Positions 53,337 through 61,379 of a DNA stretch of 64,000 nt are shown in pieces. This stretch comes from Bacillota bacterium (GTDB lineage Bacteria; Bacillota; Clostridia; Lachnospirales; Lachnospiraceae). The stretch covers positions 16,994 to 80,993 of the forward strand of contig JAEZGK010000098.1 in NCBI GenBank assembly GCA_023437365.1, read 5' to 3'. The notes beneath the pieces are model-generated. The model was not told the origin of the DNA. It did no database searches and was given only the letters and a program-made list of their open reading frames with translations. Position 1 is the first letter of the stretch. Each line of letters begins with the position of its first letter. Both the position numbers and the translations under genes were made by a program.

Positions 53337-53747
53337 ATGAGTAAAATTAAAAAAGCTCTGGATCGGCTGAAATATAAGGGTAGTAAAATAGTCTATGTGG
53401 GCGAAGAATGCTGTATCAAAAGCAGGGAGCATTCACGTAGCAAGAGTGATTACTACTTCTATGAATATACGAAACCCAATCTCATACTAACCTCGGATCA
53501 TAGAAGTATCGCCGCTGAGGAGATACTAGAGTCACGCGGAAATTGTGAAATGACAGTTCGAGGCCTGAGAGGAGAAGCTAAGATTATTAGCTCCTGGGAC
53601 GGTGAGAAAAGTATTGAATATACACTATATATTTCAAAGGAAGCCTGTCCCCTACGGATTAAATATACTTATGGAAGTGGAGAGGGGTATTCGGACAGTG
53701 ATTATTGGTCTTCTGAATATCATGAGTATTGGGTGTCTTATTTGTAA
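53337..53747 (+). CDS. Small unknown protein rich in tyrosine and serine
   Basis: 136 aa, not recognised. A basic N-terminal helix is followed by a beta-rich body with many Tyr, Ser and Glu; the C-terminal segment GSGEGYSDSDYWSSEYHEYW is unusual. Two adjacent cysteines (ECCIKS, ~25) could bind metal. It has no signal peptide. It starts four bases after the previous stop, indicating coupling, and lies 34 bases before the SEDS-like gene. Confidence 0.5.
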   Translation: MSKIKKALDRLKYKGSKIVYVGEECCIKSREHSRSKSDYYFYEYTKPNLILTSDHRSIAAEEILESRGNCEMTVRGLRGEAKIISSWDGEKSIEYTLYISKEACPLRIKYTYGSGEGYSDSDYWSSEYHEYWVSYL

Positions 53748-53781
53748 CGAAATACATTCTATATAAGTGGAGGAAGCTGAT

Positions 53782-54876
53782 TTGGAGATGAGAAAACGGA
53801 TCACATCGATCAGTGCTGCAATGCTTGTGCTAATCTTATTTGGCTTTTGCATATACAGTCAATACTCCGTTCTAATCAGAAAGGATTATCTGGGAGAGCA
53901 TTACTACATACATAGGTATTTGCAATACTTGCTATATGGGATAATAACTTCCGCCTTCTGTTATTATCTATCACTTCGTATTGTGCGTGTGAGAGGAATT
54001 CTTTTCGTATTTATTCTCATGGGCATGGTATTATGCTTCAAGCTGCTGCCGTCTCAGTGCCCCCTGATTTTCTGGCATAGTGGCAGTAAATATATTGAGT
54101 TATTCTTTGTAAGGTATAGAATATCAACCTGGAATACAGTAATTCTATTGTTAGTGCTGTGCATTGTATCTCAATTGTGTTCAACCCGATGGAAGCTTCT
54201 GCTTTTAAGTGGGCTGGGTTTGCTGTTTCTAATGCTGATTGCCACGGAAGGCAACCAGGGCAGTACCTTTATCGCAGCCATTCTGTTCCTGCTACTTCTA
54301 ATCAGGGAAGAGACCAATAACAAGCTTTTCAAAGTCATCGGAATCCTGAGTTACGGAGTAATAACCGGAGGCTATTCCCTAATAATGCTGATAGAATATC
54401 CGCAGTACTTTACAATTTGGGCTAATCCTTATTCGGACGCCCTGGGAAAAGGGTATATGAAGGTACAGGATTTCACCATTATGAAATCTGCTCTTCTGTT
54501 CGGAAATTCTCAATATAATCACACCTACAGCGGTGAAGTATTACCAACAGTACTCATTCTTTTTGGCTGGGGAGCATTTGTTTTCCTCGTAGGAATACTT
54601 TTATTCCTGCAATATAATATGCAGCTTTTGGCTACCCGTATTAACGATGAGCTTTCTAAAAGAACAGCGCTCTCCATTACTGCTTATTTCTTTATTAAAA
54701 CAAGCTTTTGCGTATTGACCTTCCTAAATATACTACCGTTTTATGAGGGAGGGCACTTGCCCTTTGTCGGCTACGGCTCGGAGCTAATCATCGATCTTAT
54801 ACTTATGGGTGTATATCTTCGTTGCTGCCATGGGCTTCGATCGGATCAGAGCAGGCTGAGTCTGACCGAACTGTAG
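53782..54876 (+). CDS. Divergent SEDS (FtsW/RodA-like) membrane protein
   Basis: 364 aa, about nine or ten hydrophobic helices. The C-terminal FLNILPFYEGGHLPFVGYGSE followed by LIIDLILMGVYL aligns with the FtsW/RodA end (NLGLLPVTGLPLPFISYGG) and the region before it with the long loop and helix preceding that. The loop that normally carries the TDF-type catalytic Asp reads YSGEVLPTVL here, so transglycosylase activity is doubtful. No partner class B PBP is near. The start is TTG 53782 seven bases after GGAGGA; GTG 53767 is an alternative. Last gene of the island. Confidence 0.68.
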   Translation: MEMRKRITSISAAMLVLILFGFCIYSQYSVLIRKDYLGEHYYIHRYLQYLLYGIITSAFCYYLSLRIVRVRGILFVFILMGMVLCFKLLPSQCPLIFWHSGSKYIELFFVRYRISTWNTVILLLVLCIVSQLCSTRWKLLLLSGLGLLFLMLIATEGNQGSTFIAAILFLLLLIREETNNKLFKVIGILSYGVITGGYSLIMLIEYPQYFTIWANPYSDALGKGYMKVQDFTIMKSALLFGNSQYNHTYSGEVLPTVLILFGWGAFVFLVGILLFLQYNMQLLATRINDELSKRTALSITAYFFIKTSFCVLTFLNILPFYEGGHLPFVGYGSELIIDLILMGVYLRCCHGLRSDQSRLSLTEL

Positions 54877-54911
54877 TCATAAAATTCATGTAAATTTTTT
54901 GCATTCGGATA

Positions 54912-54940
54912 TTGACATAGTCTATTGGCTGTTGTATGAT
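54912..54940 (+). promoter_or_regulatory. Promoter of FMN riboswitch transcript
   Basis: TTGACA 54912-54917, a 17-base spacer and TATGAT 54935-54940, about 25 bases before the riboswitch. Confidence 0.85.
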
Positions 54941-54964
54941 GATGCTGTAAAAATAATAAAAGGT

Positions 54965-55095
54965 AAATTCTTCGGGGCAGGGTGAAATTCCCGACCGGCG
55001 GTATAGTCCGCGACTCTAAGGTGGTGTATAACCATTGAGGATTGATTTGGTGAAATTCCAAAACCGACAGTAAAGTCTGGATGATAGAAGAGATG
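54965..55095 (+). ncRNA. FMN riboswitch (RFN element)
   Basis: The conserved core blocks are all present in order: TTCGGGGCAGGGTGAAATTC, CCGACCGGCGG, AGTCCGCGAC, the TGATTTGGTGAAATTCC block, ACCGACAGTAAAGTCTGGAT and AGAAGAG. It binds flavin mononucleotide; binding in the 5' leader probably lets the downstream terminator form and turns off ribU. The aptamer lies directly before a strong intrinsic terminator. Confidence 0.97.
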
Positions 55096-55117
55096 CAGGA
55101 TATCTGATGATTTCACG

Positions 55118-55147
55118 CCCCGATTTTAACAAAATCGGGGTTTTTTT
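55118..55147 (+). terminator. Riboswitch-controlled terminator
   Basis: CCCCGATTTT (55118-55127) pairs perfectly with AAAATCGGGG (55131-55140), followed by seven T. It lies between the FMN aptamer and ribU and is the expression platform. Confidence 0.94.
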
Positions 55148-55196
55148 ATACTGCATGACCGGGAATTTTCCCTTTGAAGTAAAAGGAGAGAATAAT

Positions 55197-55859
55197 ATGA
55201 GAACGAACACAGTAGTAAATCAAAAAAGCACAATTACCACCAGGGAACTTGTAACCATTGGTCTATTATCCGGATTGGCTTATGTCCTGATGCTAATACA
55301 TCTTCCCTTTAAGTTTCTGGGATTTTTGGAGATTGAGTTCAGCGATATTCCGGCTGTCATCGCAGCGCTGCAATTCGGACCCTTCGCAGGTGTGGTGGTT
55401 GAATTGATCAAGAATCTCATCAAAGCGCTGACTATGTCTACTACAGGTATGGTCGGAGAATTGGCGAACTTCATTATCAGCAGTGCCTTCATTATCCCGG
55501 TGGGAGCTCTGTATAAGCTGCGGAAGCTGAAAAATGTCCGAAAAGAGGGAACGGTTAACAGCGATAAGAAAAAACGTTGGAACGGAGCGTATCTGGTATT
55601 CATCTTTGCTTTATCAACCGTGTCCTTTTGTCTGGCTGGTGCGATAGTAAATTACTTTATAACGGTTCCTTTGTATGCGAAGCTGTTTGGAGGAATGGAT
55701 GTGGTAGTCGGTGCAGCATCCGCATATATATCGGTTATAAAGAATGCAGCAGGCTTGGTTATCCTCGGAATTACACCCTTCAATTTCGTGAAGGGTATCG
55801 GAATGTCGGTTCTCGGATTTTGGACCTATAGGATGCTAAAGGGAAGAATCCTGGAATAA
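55197..55859 (+). CDS. ribU: Riboflavin ECF transporter S component RibU
   Basis: 220 aa membrane protein that binds riboflavin for the energy-coupling-factor module. About five or six hydrophobic helices; LMLIHLPFKFLGFLEIEFSDIPAVIAALQFGPFAGVVVELIKN is typical of RibU. The FMN riboswitch upstream strongly supports the assignment. The start at 55197 follows AAAAGGAG; the same frame stays open to 55107 but runs through the terminator hairpin. The EcfA/A'/T genes are not in the window. Confidence 0.94.
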   Translation: MRTNTVVNQKSTITTRELVTIGLLSGLAYVLMLIHLPFKFLGFLEIEFSDIPAVIAALQFGPFAGVVVELIKNLIKALTMSTTGMVGELANFIISSAFIIPVGALYKLRKLKNVRKEGTVNSDKKKRWNGAYLVFIFALSTVSFCLAGAIVNYFITVPLYAKLFGGMDVVVGAASAYISVIKNAAGLVILGITPFNFVKGIGMSVLGFWTYRMLKGRILE

Positions 55860-55945
55860 ATATCATTCCGGGTATAGGAAGAGGCTGATGCAAAAAATAG
55901 TCTATGCCACTTTCTTTATTTACATCAGCCAGTCTTTGTACATAA

Positions 55946-56064
55946 GTGTGAAGATAAAGCATCTTCACACTATGGAAGAACTGCGAATGCTCGCAACGTG
56001 AATTTATAATGCATAAATTCACGCTTATGGTGCTCGTTTCTTGTTCTTCTTAGATTATTTGAGA
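55946..56064 (+). repeat. Palindromic intergenic repeat, best-preserved copy
   Basis: It opens with a perfect hairpin (GTGTGAAGAT 55946-55955, ATCTTCACAC 55961-55970), then GGAAGAACTGCGAATG, a perfect 11-bp stem (55997-56007 with 56013-56023), CTTATGGTGCTC and TTGTTCTTCT. The right half is roughly the reverse complement of the left half. The copy at 61246 matches closely from 55974 onwards. It lies in the 296-base gap after ribU. Confidence 0.8.
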
Positions 56065-56114
56065 TGCCGCTTTGCGGCATCATGTCTTGAAGTGTGATAA
56101 ATAACCAGGATTTT

Positions 56115-56150
56115 AGTGCTGTTGTATTCGTAAGGATACAACAGCACTTT
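56115..56150. terminator. Bidirectional terminator between ribU and AraC gene
   Basis: AGTGCTGTTGTAT (56115-56127) pairs perfectly with ATACAACAGCACT (56136-56148). It lies just after the stop of the minus-strand AraC-type gene and after the repeat following ribU. An 8-bp hairpin GATGCCGC/GCGGCATC lies just before, at 56063-56081. Confidence 0.82.
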
Positions 56151-56155
56151 ATTGT

Positions 56156-57064
56156 TTATTTTGAGATTTTCTTAACCGGGCGGGCTTCTATATAACCCCG
56201 GTAACCCCTCGGCTCCAGCTGAAAACGCGGAGCAGCCTCGGTGTCCCATTCATAACCGTAAAGCCCTGGGTTGAATTTATCGATATGTTCCCAGACCTCT
56301 TCAATCTCCTCGGAGAAGTTGTCATCATCGTAGGGTTCTCCTTGGAAGACCATCATAGTGCAGGGTGGAAGCGTAATCAGCTCACAACCCTCCGGAACCA
56401 GATTAGAGTAATCCAGCGGCAGTTCTACACCCTGTACATACTGTGAGGTACCGGGAGAGATCAGATGCTTCGGCAACCACATACCGATTGGCTCATAAAG
56501 AGCTTCCTTTACGCTTGTAAGAAGAGCCCAGATATCACAGCCGACCTCCTCGCAATAGTTAAAATATTCGGTTGCCTTGAAGCCTCTTTTGAGCAGTACT
56601 TTTCTGGTGGGACGCTCGATTACCTGTACAAATATAGATTTTGTAGTTTTCTTATCAGCCATTTTCTTTTCCTCCTTATAGAAATTCAGGTTGCGGTCAT
56701 AAACCTTATAAGGCAGAAACAATTGGACCGGAGGTGTTGTCTTGCTGTATTGATGCGGAGATACGCCGAACTCTTTGGAGAAGGCCCTGGTAAAGCCTTC
56801 GTGGGAATCGAATACGAAATCCAATGCCACATCGATAATCTTTGCTTCGTTATCCCGAAGATAAAGAGCTGCCTTTGTCAAGCGCAGGCCTCGAAGATAA
56901 TCAAAAGGGTTTTTTCCGGTCAACTCCTTAAATATCCTGGACATATGCCAGGGGGAGTAACCGGCGACGTTGGCCAGCTCCTTTAGGGTGATACTCTTAT
57001 AGATATTGCTCTCCATATACATCTGCAGCTTCTGCACGGTCTGAATTTGTTCTGAATTACTCAT
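56156..57064 (-). CDS. AraC-family regulator with GyrI-like effector domain
   Basis: 302 aa. Two helix-turn-helix units lie at the N-terminus (ITLKELANVAGYSPWHMSRIFKELTG, FDSHEGFTRAFSKEFGVSPHQY; residues ~20-115). A linker and a C-terminal GyrI/AraC effector-binding domain (~140-300) follow. Such proteins sense toxic or xenobiotic small molecules and activate efflux or resistance genes; no such target is adjacent. The start at 57064 is a standard ATG. Transcribed opposite to tsaE, with a shared upstream region. Confidence 0.88.
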   Translation of the reverse strand: MSNSEQIQTVQKLQMYMESNIYKSITLKELANVAGYSPWHMSRIFKELTGKNPFDYLRGLRLTKAALYLRDNEAKIIDVALDFVFDSHEGFTRAFSKEFGVSPHQYSKTTPPVQLFLPYKVYDRNLNFYKEEKKMADKKTTKSIFVQVIERPTRKVLLKRGFKATEYFNYCEEVGCDIWALLTSVKEALYEPIGMWLPKHLISPGTSQYVQGVELPLDYSNLVPEGCELITLPPCTMMVFQGEPYDDDNFSEEIEEVWEHIDKFNPGLYGYEWDTEAAPRFQLEPRGYRGYIEARPVKKISK

Positions 57065-57280
57065 TTATCTCACCACCTGTAACGATAGTATATAACAGAG
57101 AAAAGTTTACTTCTTGACTTGAATTGCGGTTATCGGTATTAAAATTTTTCTTTTAGCATCGTGACTCTCGGCACGGACTATTTCTCTTTCATCATAGCAA
57201 ACAGGCGGATTATGTCAATGGACACTATCTTTTTTTTATCATTTCTGATATAATGCCGTTTAGAAAGTAAGGACATTGTA

Positions 57281-57742
57281 ATGAAAGGCATTTATGATAT
57301 GAAGATAGATAGTTACAGTGCAGCAGATACCTATCAGACAGGATATCGGATGGGTCTGAATGCAAGAAAAGGTGAGATTTATTGTCTGAGCGGTGATCTT
57401 GGAGTCGGAAAGACCGTCTTTACCCAAGGCTTTGCCAAAGGACTCGGAATAGAGGAAGCAGTGAACAGCCCAACCTTCACGATCATACAGGAATATACCG
57501 ATGGGAGATTACCCTTTTATCACTTTGATGTTTACCGGATCGGAGAAATGGAAGAGATGGAGGAGATTGGCTGCGAGGATTATTTTTACGGCTGCGGAGT
57601 CTGCCTGATTGAATGGGCGGAGCTGATTGCGGAGCTTTTACCAAAGGATAGGACAAGGATTAGTATAAAGAAGGATTTGAGTAAAGGCTTCGATTATCGT
57701 GAAATCACCGTGGAGGATGGAAGGGAGGAAAGCCTCAATTAG
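57281..57742 (+). CDS. tsaE: tRNA t6A threonylcarbamoyl transfer ATPase TsaE
   Basis: 153 aa. Walker A GDLGVGKTVFTQGFAKGLGI (residues ~38-57), the conserved NSPTFTIIQEY and FYHFDVYR. It supplies ATPase activity to the TsaBDE complex making threonylcarbamoyladenosine at tRNA position 37. Two starts are possible: 57281 after AAGGA and 57299 after AAAGG. An extended -10 (TGATATAAT at 57247) lies upstream. It is 18 bases before tsaB. Confidence 0.94.
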   Translation: MKGIYDMKIDSYSAADTYQTGYRMGLNARKGEIYCLSGDLGVGKTVFTQGFAKGLGIEEAVNSPTFTIIQEYTDGRLPFYHFDVYRIGEMEEMEEIGCEDYFYGCGVCLIEWAELIAELLPKDRTRISIKKDLSKGFDYREITVEDGREESLN

Positions 57743-57760
57743 ATATGAGGCATAGCCGAA

Positions 57761-58489
57761 ATGAAAATATTGGTGCTGGACAGCTCGGGGCTGGTAGCTT
57801 CTGTGGCAATCGTAACAGAGGATGCAGTTCTGGCTGAATATACAATCAATTATAAAAAAACCCATTCCCAGACGCTGCTTCCCATGCTGAAGGAGATTGT
57901 TGATATGGTAGAGCTCGATTTAAAGGAAGTGGACGCGATTGCTGTAACAGCAGGCCCGGGTTCCTTTACAGGCTTAAGAATTGGATCGGCGACAGCTAAG
58001 GGGTTAGGCCTTGCGATGAATAAGCCGATTGTTGCGGTTCCGACTCTGAACGGACTTGCATATAATCTGTATGGCACAAAACACATCATCTGCCCGATGA
58101 TGGATGCCAGAAGAAACCAGGTTTATACCGGATTGTTTGAGTTCGTACAGAAGGATTTCCGGGTGATTAAGGAACAGGCTGCACTTGCTGTGGACGTAAT
58201 CCTTGAGGAGATTAACAGGATCGGTAGGGAAGTAGTCTTTCTTGGTGATGGTTCAGAGGTCAATCGGGAGCTCATTCACGAAAAGATCAAAGTAGATTAT
58301 TTCTTTGCACCAATTCATTTGAACCGACAACGTGCAGGGGCGGTAGGAGCACTTGGGATTGAGATGCTACAGAAAGGTCAGATTGAAACAGCCGATCAGC
58401 ATGAACCGGTCTATCTACGGGTATCCCAGGCTGAAAGGGAGCGGGCTGAAAGACAGGCATTTGTATCACCCAAGGAGCAGGATAGGTAG
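57761..58489 (+). CDS. tsaB: tRNA t6A complex subunit TsaB
   Basis: 242 aa, ASKHA-fold paralogue of TsaD that dimerises with it. ILVLDSSGLVASVAIV, THSQTLLPMLKEIV and AVTAGPGSFTGLRIGSATAKGL are typical. The last ~20 residues (ERERAERQAFVSPKEQDR) come from sequence that is then duplicated in tandem past the stop, so this tail may be a recent addition. Co-transcribed with tsaE and rimI. Confidence 0.94.
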   Translation: MKILVLDSSGLVASVAIVTEDAVLAEYTINYKKTHSQTLLPMLKEIVDMVELDLKEVDAIAVTAGPGSFTGLRIGSATAKGLGLAMNKPIVAVPTLNGLAYNLYGTKHIICPMMDARRNQVYTGLFEFVQKDFRVIKEQAALAVDVILEEINRIGREVVFLGDGSEVNRELIHEKIKVDYFFAPIHLNRQRAGAVGALGIEMLQKGQIETADQHEPVYLRVSQAERERAERQAFVSPKEQDR

Positions 58490-58543
58490 GAGGCCGAAAG
58501 ACAGGCATTTGTATCACCCAAAGAGCAGGATAGGTAGGAGGCT
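58448..58543 (+). repeat. 48-bp tandem duplication across tsaB end and rimI start
   Basis: Two direct copies, 58448-58495 and 58496-58543, differ at two positions. Each contains the tsaB terminal codons, a TAG stop and a TAGGAGG ribosome site. The second copy supplies the site used by rimI; the first is left just after the tsaB stop. Confidence 0.88.
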
Positions 58544-58546
58544 TTC

Positions 58547-58987
58547 ATGGAAATTCGGCGAATGACGGAAGGTGATTTATCTGAAGTGATTGCAATAGAA
58601 CAGGATAGCTTTTCTGATCCTTGGCGTGAGGAGGATTTTCGGAGCTCACTGCTAGATGAGAAGAACAGTTATCTGGTGGCGGTAATGGAAGATCATGTCG
58701 TGGGCTATTGCGGCTGCTGGGGAATTGCAGGAGAAGGAGATATCTATAATGTTGCAGTGAAGAAGGAATTTCGGAGACAGGGCATTGGGGAAAAGCTGCT
58801 CAGGACACTGATTCAGACCTCAGCCACAAGGGGTATCACCTCCTTCACCCTTGAGGTACGGGCTTCCAATACGGCAGCGATCTCTTTGTATCAATCCTTG
58901 GGCTTTGAAGCAGCAGGGATAAGGAAGGATTTTTACACAAAACCGAAGGAGGATGCTGTCATTATGTGGATGCATAGGATGCAGTAA
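58547..58987 (+). CDS. rimI: Ribosomal protein S18 alanine N-acetyltransferase
   Basis: 146 aa, GNAT fold. The acetyl-CoA loop is VKKEFRRQGIGEKLLRTLI (residues ~72-90, R/QxxGxG/A), followed by FTLEVRASNTAAISLYQSLGF and the C-terminal RKDFY segment, all RimI features. It lies directly after tsaB, the usual Firmicute order tsaE-tsaB-rimI. The ribosome site TAGGAGG lies in the second copy of a tandem duplication. Confidence 0.93.
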   Translation: MEIRRMTEGDLSEVIAIEQDSFSDPWREEDFRSSLLDEKNSYLVAVMEDHVVGYCGCWGIAGEGDIYNVAVKKEFRRQGIGEKLLRTLIQTSATRGITSFTLEVRASNTAAISLYQSLGFEAAGIRKDFYTKPKEDAVIMWMHRMQ

Positions 58988-59066
58988 TTCCCACTGTAAA
59001 AATCTCAAGGTTTGTCTTATAATGTTCTATAGAGCGATACATGTATCATATCAGGAGGGATAAGTC

Positions 59067-59315
59067 GTGAAGAGGACTAATGGCAGCAAAAGGAGTGGGG
59101 AATTTCCGATTTTCTGTAATTCTTGTGGGAAATTACTGAGGGAAGAGAATGGAATCCTGATGGAGGATGCATTTGAAGCGACAAAGGAATGGGGGTACTT
59201 CTCCGGTCGTGACATGGAAGTACATCATTTCAATCTTTGTGAAGAATGTTATGACAAATTAATCGCAAGCTTTGCTATTCCGATTGAGGTTCGTCAGAAG
59301 CTTGAGGTTTTGTAA
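59067..59315 (+). CDS. Small hypothetical zinc-binding protein
   Basis: 82 aa, not recognised. Two cysteine pairs, CNSC (residues ~17-20) and CEEC (~58-61), with HHF near 52-54, suggest a zinc ribbon. The start is GTG 59067 behind AGGAGGG. It stands alone with a terminator downstream; no known family is assigned. Confidence 0.6.
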   Translation: MKRTNGSKRSGEFPIFCNSCGKLLREENGILMEDAFEATKEWGYFSGRDMEVHHFNLCEECYDKLIASFAIPIEVRQKLEVL

Positions 59316-59383
59316 TTAAAGATATATTCATTTGCTTGAGATGATAATTAAGGAATAAATCATAGATTACTTATAAACTAACC

Positions 59384-59416
59384 CTGCTGCCGGAGGAAAC
59401 TCCAGCAGCTTTTTTC
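59384..59416 (+). terminator. Intrinsic terminator after small zinc protein
   Basis: CTGCTGCCGGAG and CTCCAGCAG arms with a GAAA loop, followed by six T. The remaining 59417-59678 shows no feature apart from AT-rich sequence. Confidence 0.85.
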
Positions 59417-59678
59417 GTTCGATCGATCCGATCCCTGGGTATATTTCCTTATTTTGAGAGCACTTCATATTATTACGCAAGCTCCCGATATATATAGAGA
59501 GGGTTGGAACGAGTAGACACAAAGCTTCATCTATAATAAATAGGTAGACAAAAGATGAATAATACTGCTAAAATGAACGTATATACGTTTCGTATTACGT
59601 GTAAACTTTGATAAAATAACAAATCATGCAGGATAGATACTAAAAATCCGGATGGTTTTCAGAAAGGCTTGATGATTA

Positions 59679-60593
59679 GTGTTAGATGTTTGTTTATTAG
59701 GAACCGGCGGTATGATGCCTCTGCCCGGCAGATGGCTGACAGCGCTGATGACAAGATATAATGGCAGCAGCCTCTTGATAGATTGCGGTGAAGGAACCCA
59801 GATATCCATTCGGGAGAAGGGGTGGACCTTTCACTCCATTGATACGATTTGCTTTACCCATTATCACGGGGATCATATCAGTGGCTTGCCGGGTTTATTG
59901 CTATCCATGGGAAATGCGGACCGCATCGAGCCGGTGACCTTAATCGGCCCGAAGGGTCTGGAGAGGGTGGTGAATGCACTTCGTATCATCGCACCGGAGC
60001 TGCCCTTTGAACTTAAGTTCATCGAACTGTCTTCCCCGGAGGAAGAAATACGGGTTAATGGCTATCTGATTAAAGCGTTCCAGGTTAAGCATAATGTAAT
60101 CTGTTACGGTTATAGCATTACCATTAAACGCGGAGGAAGGTTCTATACGGAGCGTGCACTCGAGAATAATGTTCCTCAGAAATATTGGAACCGTCTGCAG
60201 AAGGGGGCGACCATTACCGATGGGGATATTACCTATACCCCTGATATGGTGATCGGACCGGAGCGGAAGGGTATCAAATTAACCTATTGTACTGATACAC
60301 GACCGGTTAAGGTGATATCAGAGCAAGCAGCCGGTTCGGATTTGTTCATCTGTGAGGGGATGTACGGTGAGCAGGAGAAGGACAATAAGGCTAAAGAATA
60401 TAAGCATATGACCTTCAAAGAAGCAGCAAGTCTTGCAGCAGCGGCAAAGGTGAATGAATTATGGCTTACCCATTACAGTCCATCCCTAACCAGACCGGAG
60501 GATTATATCGGAGAAGCAAGGCAGATATATGCAAATGTGAAGCTCGGAAAGGATCGAAAAAGCATAACTCTGGAGTTCGATCAAAACGAGTAA
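59679..60593 (+). CDS. rnz: Ribonuclease Z
   Basis: 304 aa metallo-beta-lactamase-fold nuclease that matures tRNA 3' ends. The zinc motif THYHGDHISG (HxHxDH, residues ~61-70), FQVKHNVICYGY, the DTRP region near residue 206 and the C-terminal LTHYSPS are present. Many tRNAs here lack encoded CCA (both tRNA genes in this window do), which fits a need for it. The start is GTG 59679 with a weak, distant AAAGG site. Confidence 0.92.
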   Translation: MLDVCLLGTGGMMPLPGRWLTALMTRYNGSSLLIDCGEGTQISIREKGWTFHSIDTICFTHYHGDHISGLPGLLLSMGNADRIEPVTLIGPKGLERVVNALRIIAPELPFELKFIELSSPEEEIRVNGYLIKAFQVKHNVICYGYSITIKRGGRFYTERALENNVPQKYWNRLQKGATITDGDITYTPDMVIGPERKGIKLTYCTDTRPVKVISEQAAGSDLFICEGMYGEQEKDNKAKEYKHMTFKEAASLAAAAKVNELWLTHYSPSLTRPEDYIGEARQIYANVKLGKDRKSITLEFDQNE

Positions 60594-60612
60594 TCATAAA
60601 GGAGGATACGGT

Positions 60613-61188
60613 ATGAAGAAAGCGAAAAATAGGACAACACTAACTGTTGCAATTATGTCATTACTTGCAATTGTTTTATTAGGGTTTTATTTTTATTGGA
60701 ATTACCGTACGAAACCGATTACAGAGACCTCTTTGGAGAAAAAGACAGAAGCACAGAAGCTGATTGCTAAGGATTTGGACCTCTACTATCCTGAGACACC
60801 AAGGGAAGTCGTCAAGCTGTTCGGAGATATGATGAATGCCCTCTATGATAATATTTTGGATGAAGATATGGAGCCTTTGGCATTAAAAGTCAGAGAATTA
60901 TATGATGAGGATTTTTTGGCTGTGAATCCAGAGGGGACTTATCTGGCTAACTTAAAGACCGATCTCGCTGCATGGAAGAAAAAAGACAGGCGAATCACTA
61001 CGAACTTTATTGTAAAGAAAGACGAAGAACAGCAAAGTGTAATGGATGGGGTAAACTATTCCATTAATTATATTTCCTTTACGATCCAGGAGGGGCGTAA
61101 ATTCACGGAAACCTGGAAGGTAATGCTCCGCCAGAACAGCAATAAACAATGGAAAATCCTTGGATGGCAGGTGGAGGCACAGGAATAA
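60613..61188 (+). CDS. Hypothetical protein with single N-terminal membrane helix
   Basis: 191 aa. One hydrophobic helix (LTVAIMSLLAIVLLGFYFYW, residues ~9-29) anchors it; the rest is a soluble extracellular domain with the conserved-looking YPETPREVVKLFGDMMNALYD and C-terminal KWKILGWQVEAQ strands, as in small NTF2-like folds. I associate it with a Lachnospiraceae uncharacterised family (DUF6715), not certain. AAAGGAGG lies before the ATG, 20 bases after rnz. Possibly in one operon with it. Confidence 0.65.
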   Translation: MKKAKNRTTLTVAIMSLLAIVLLGFYFYWNYRTKPITETSLEKKTEAQKLIAKDLDLYYPETPREVVKLFGDMMNALYDNILDEDMEPLALKVRELYDEDFLAVNPEGTYLANLKTDLAAWKKKDRRITTNFIVKKDEEQQSVMDGVNYSINYISFTIQEGRKFTETWKVMLRQNSNKQWKILGWQVEAQE

Positions 61189-61245
61189 ATGTGAGGATAA
61201 TTCTTATTAGATTAGAATTATACCGAAAAAGAATTATTACATTTT

Positions 61246-61339
61246 GGAAGAACTGCGAATGTTCACAACGTGATTTTAAAGGCATAAATTCACGCTTATG
61301 GTGCTCACTCCTTGTCCTTCTTTGATTCTTTGAGATTTT
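61246..61339 (+). repeat. Palindromic intergenic repeat copy before tsaD
   Basis: Nearly the same as 55974-56064: GGAAGAACTGCGAATG, CAACGTGA, GCATAAATTCACGCTTATGG, TGCTC, CTTGTCCTTCT and TTTGAGAT all occur in order. The first hairpin of the other copies is replaced by a different ATAATTCT/AGAATTAT hairpin at 61198-61220. Confidence 0.78.
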
Positions 61340-61379
61340 GCCTGAATTTTAAAGATATTCATTTAGAATGGAGATTACT

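Noticed and set aside
58353..58565. 70-codon frame overlapping tsaB and rimI
   Set aside because: A shadow frame whose repeated peptide only reflects the 48-bp tandem duplication.
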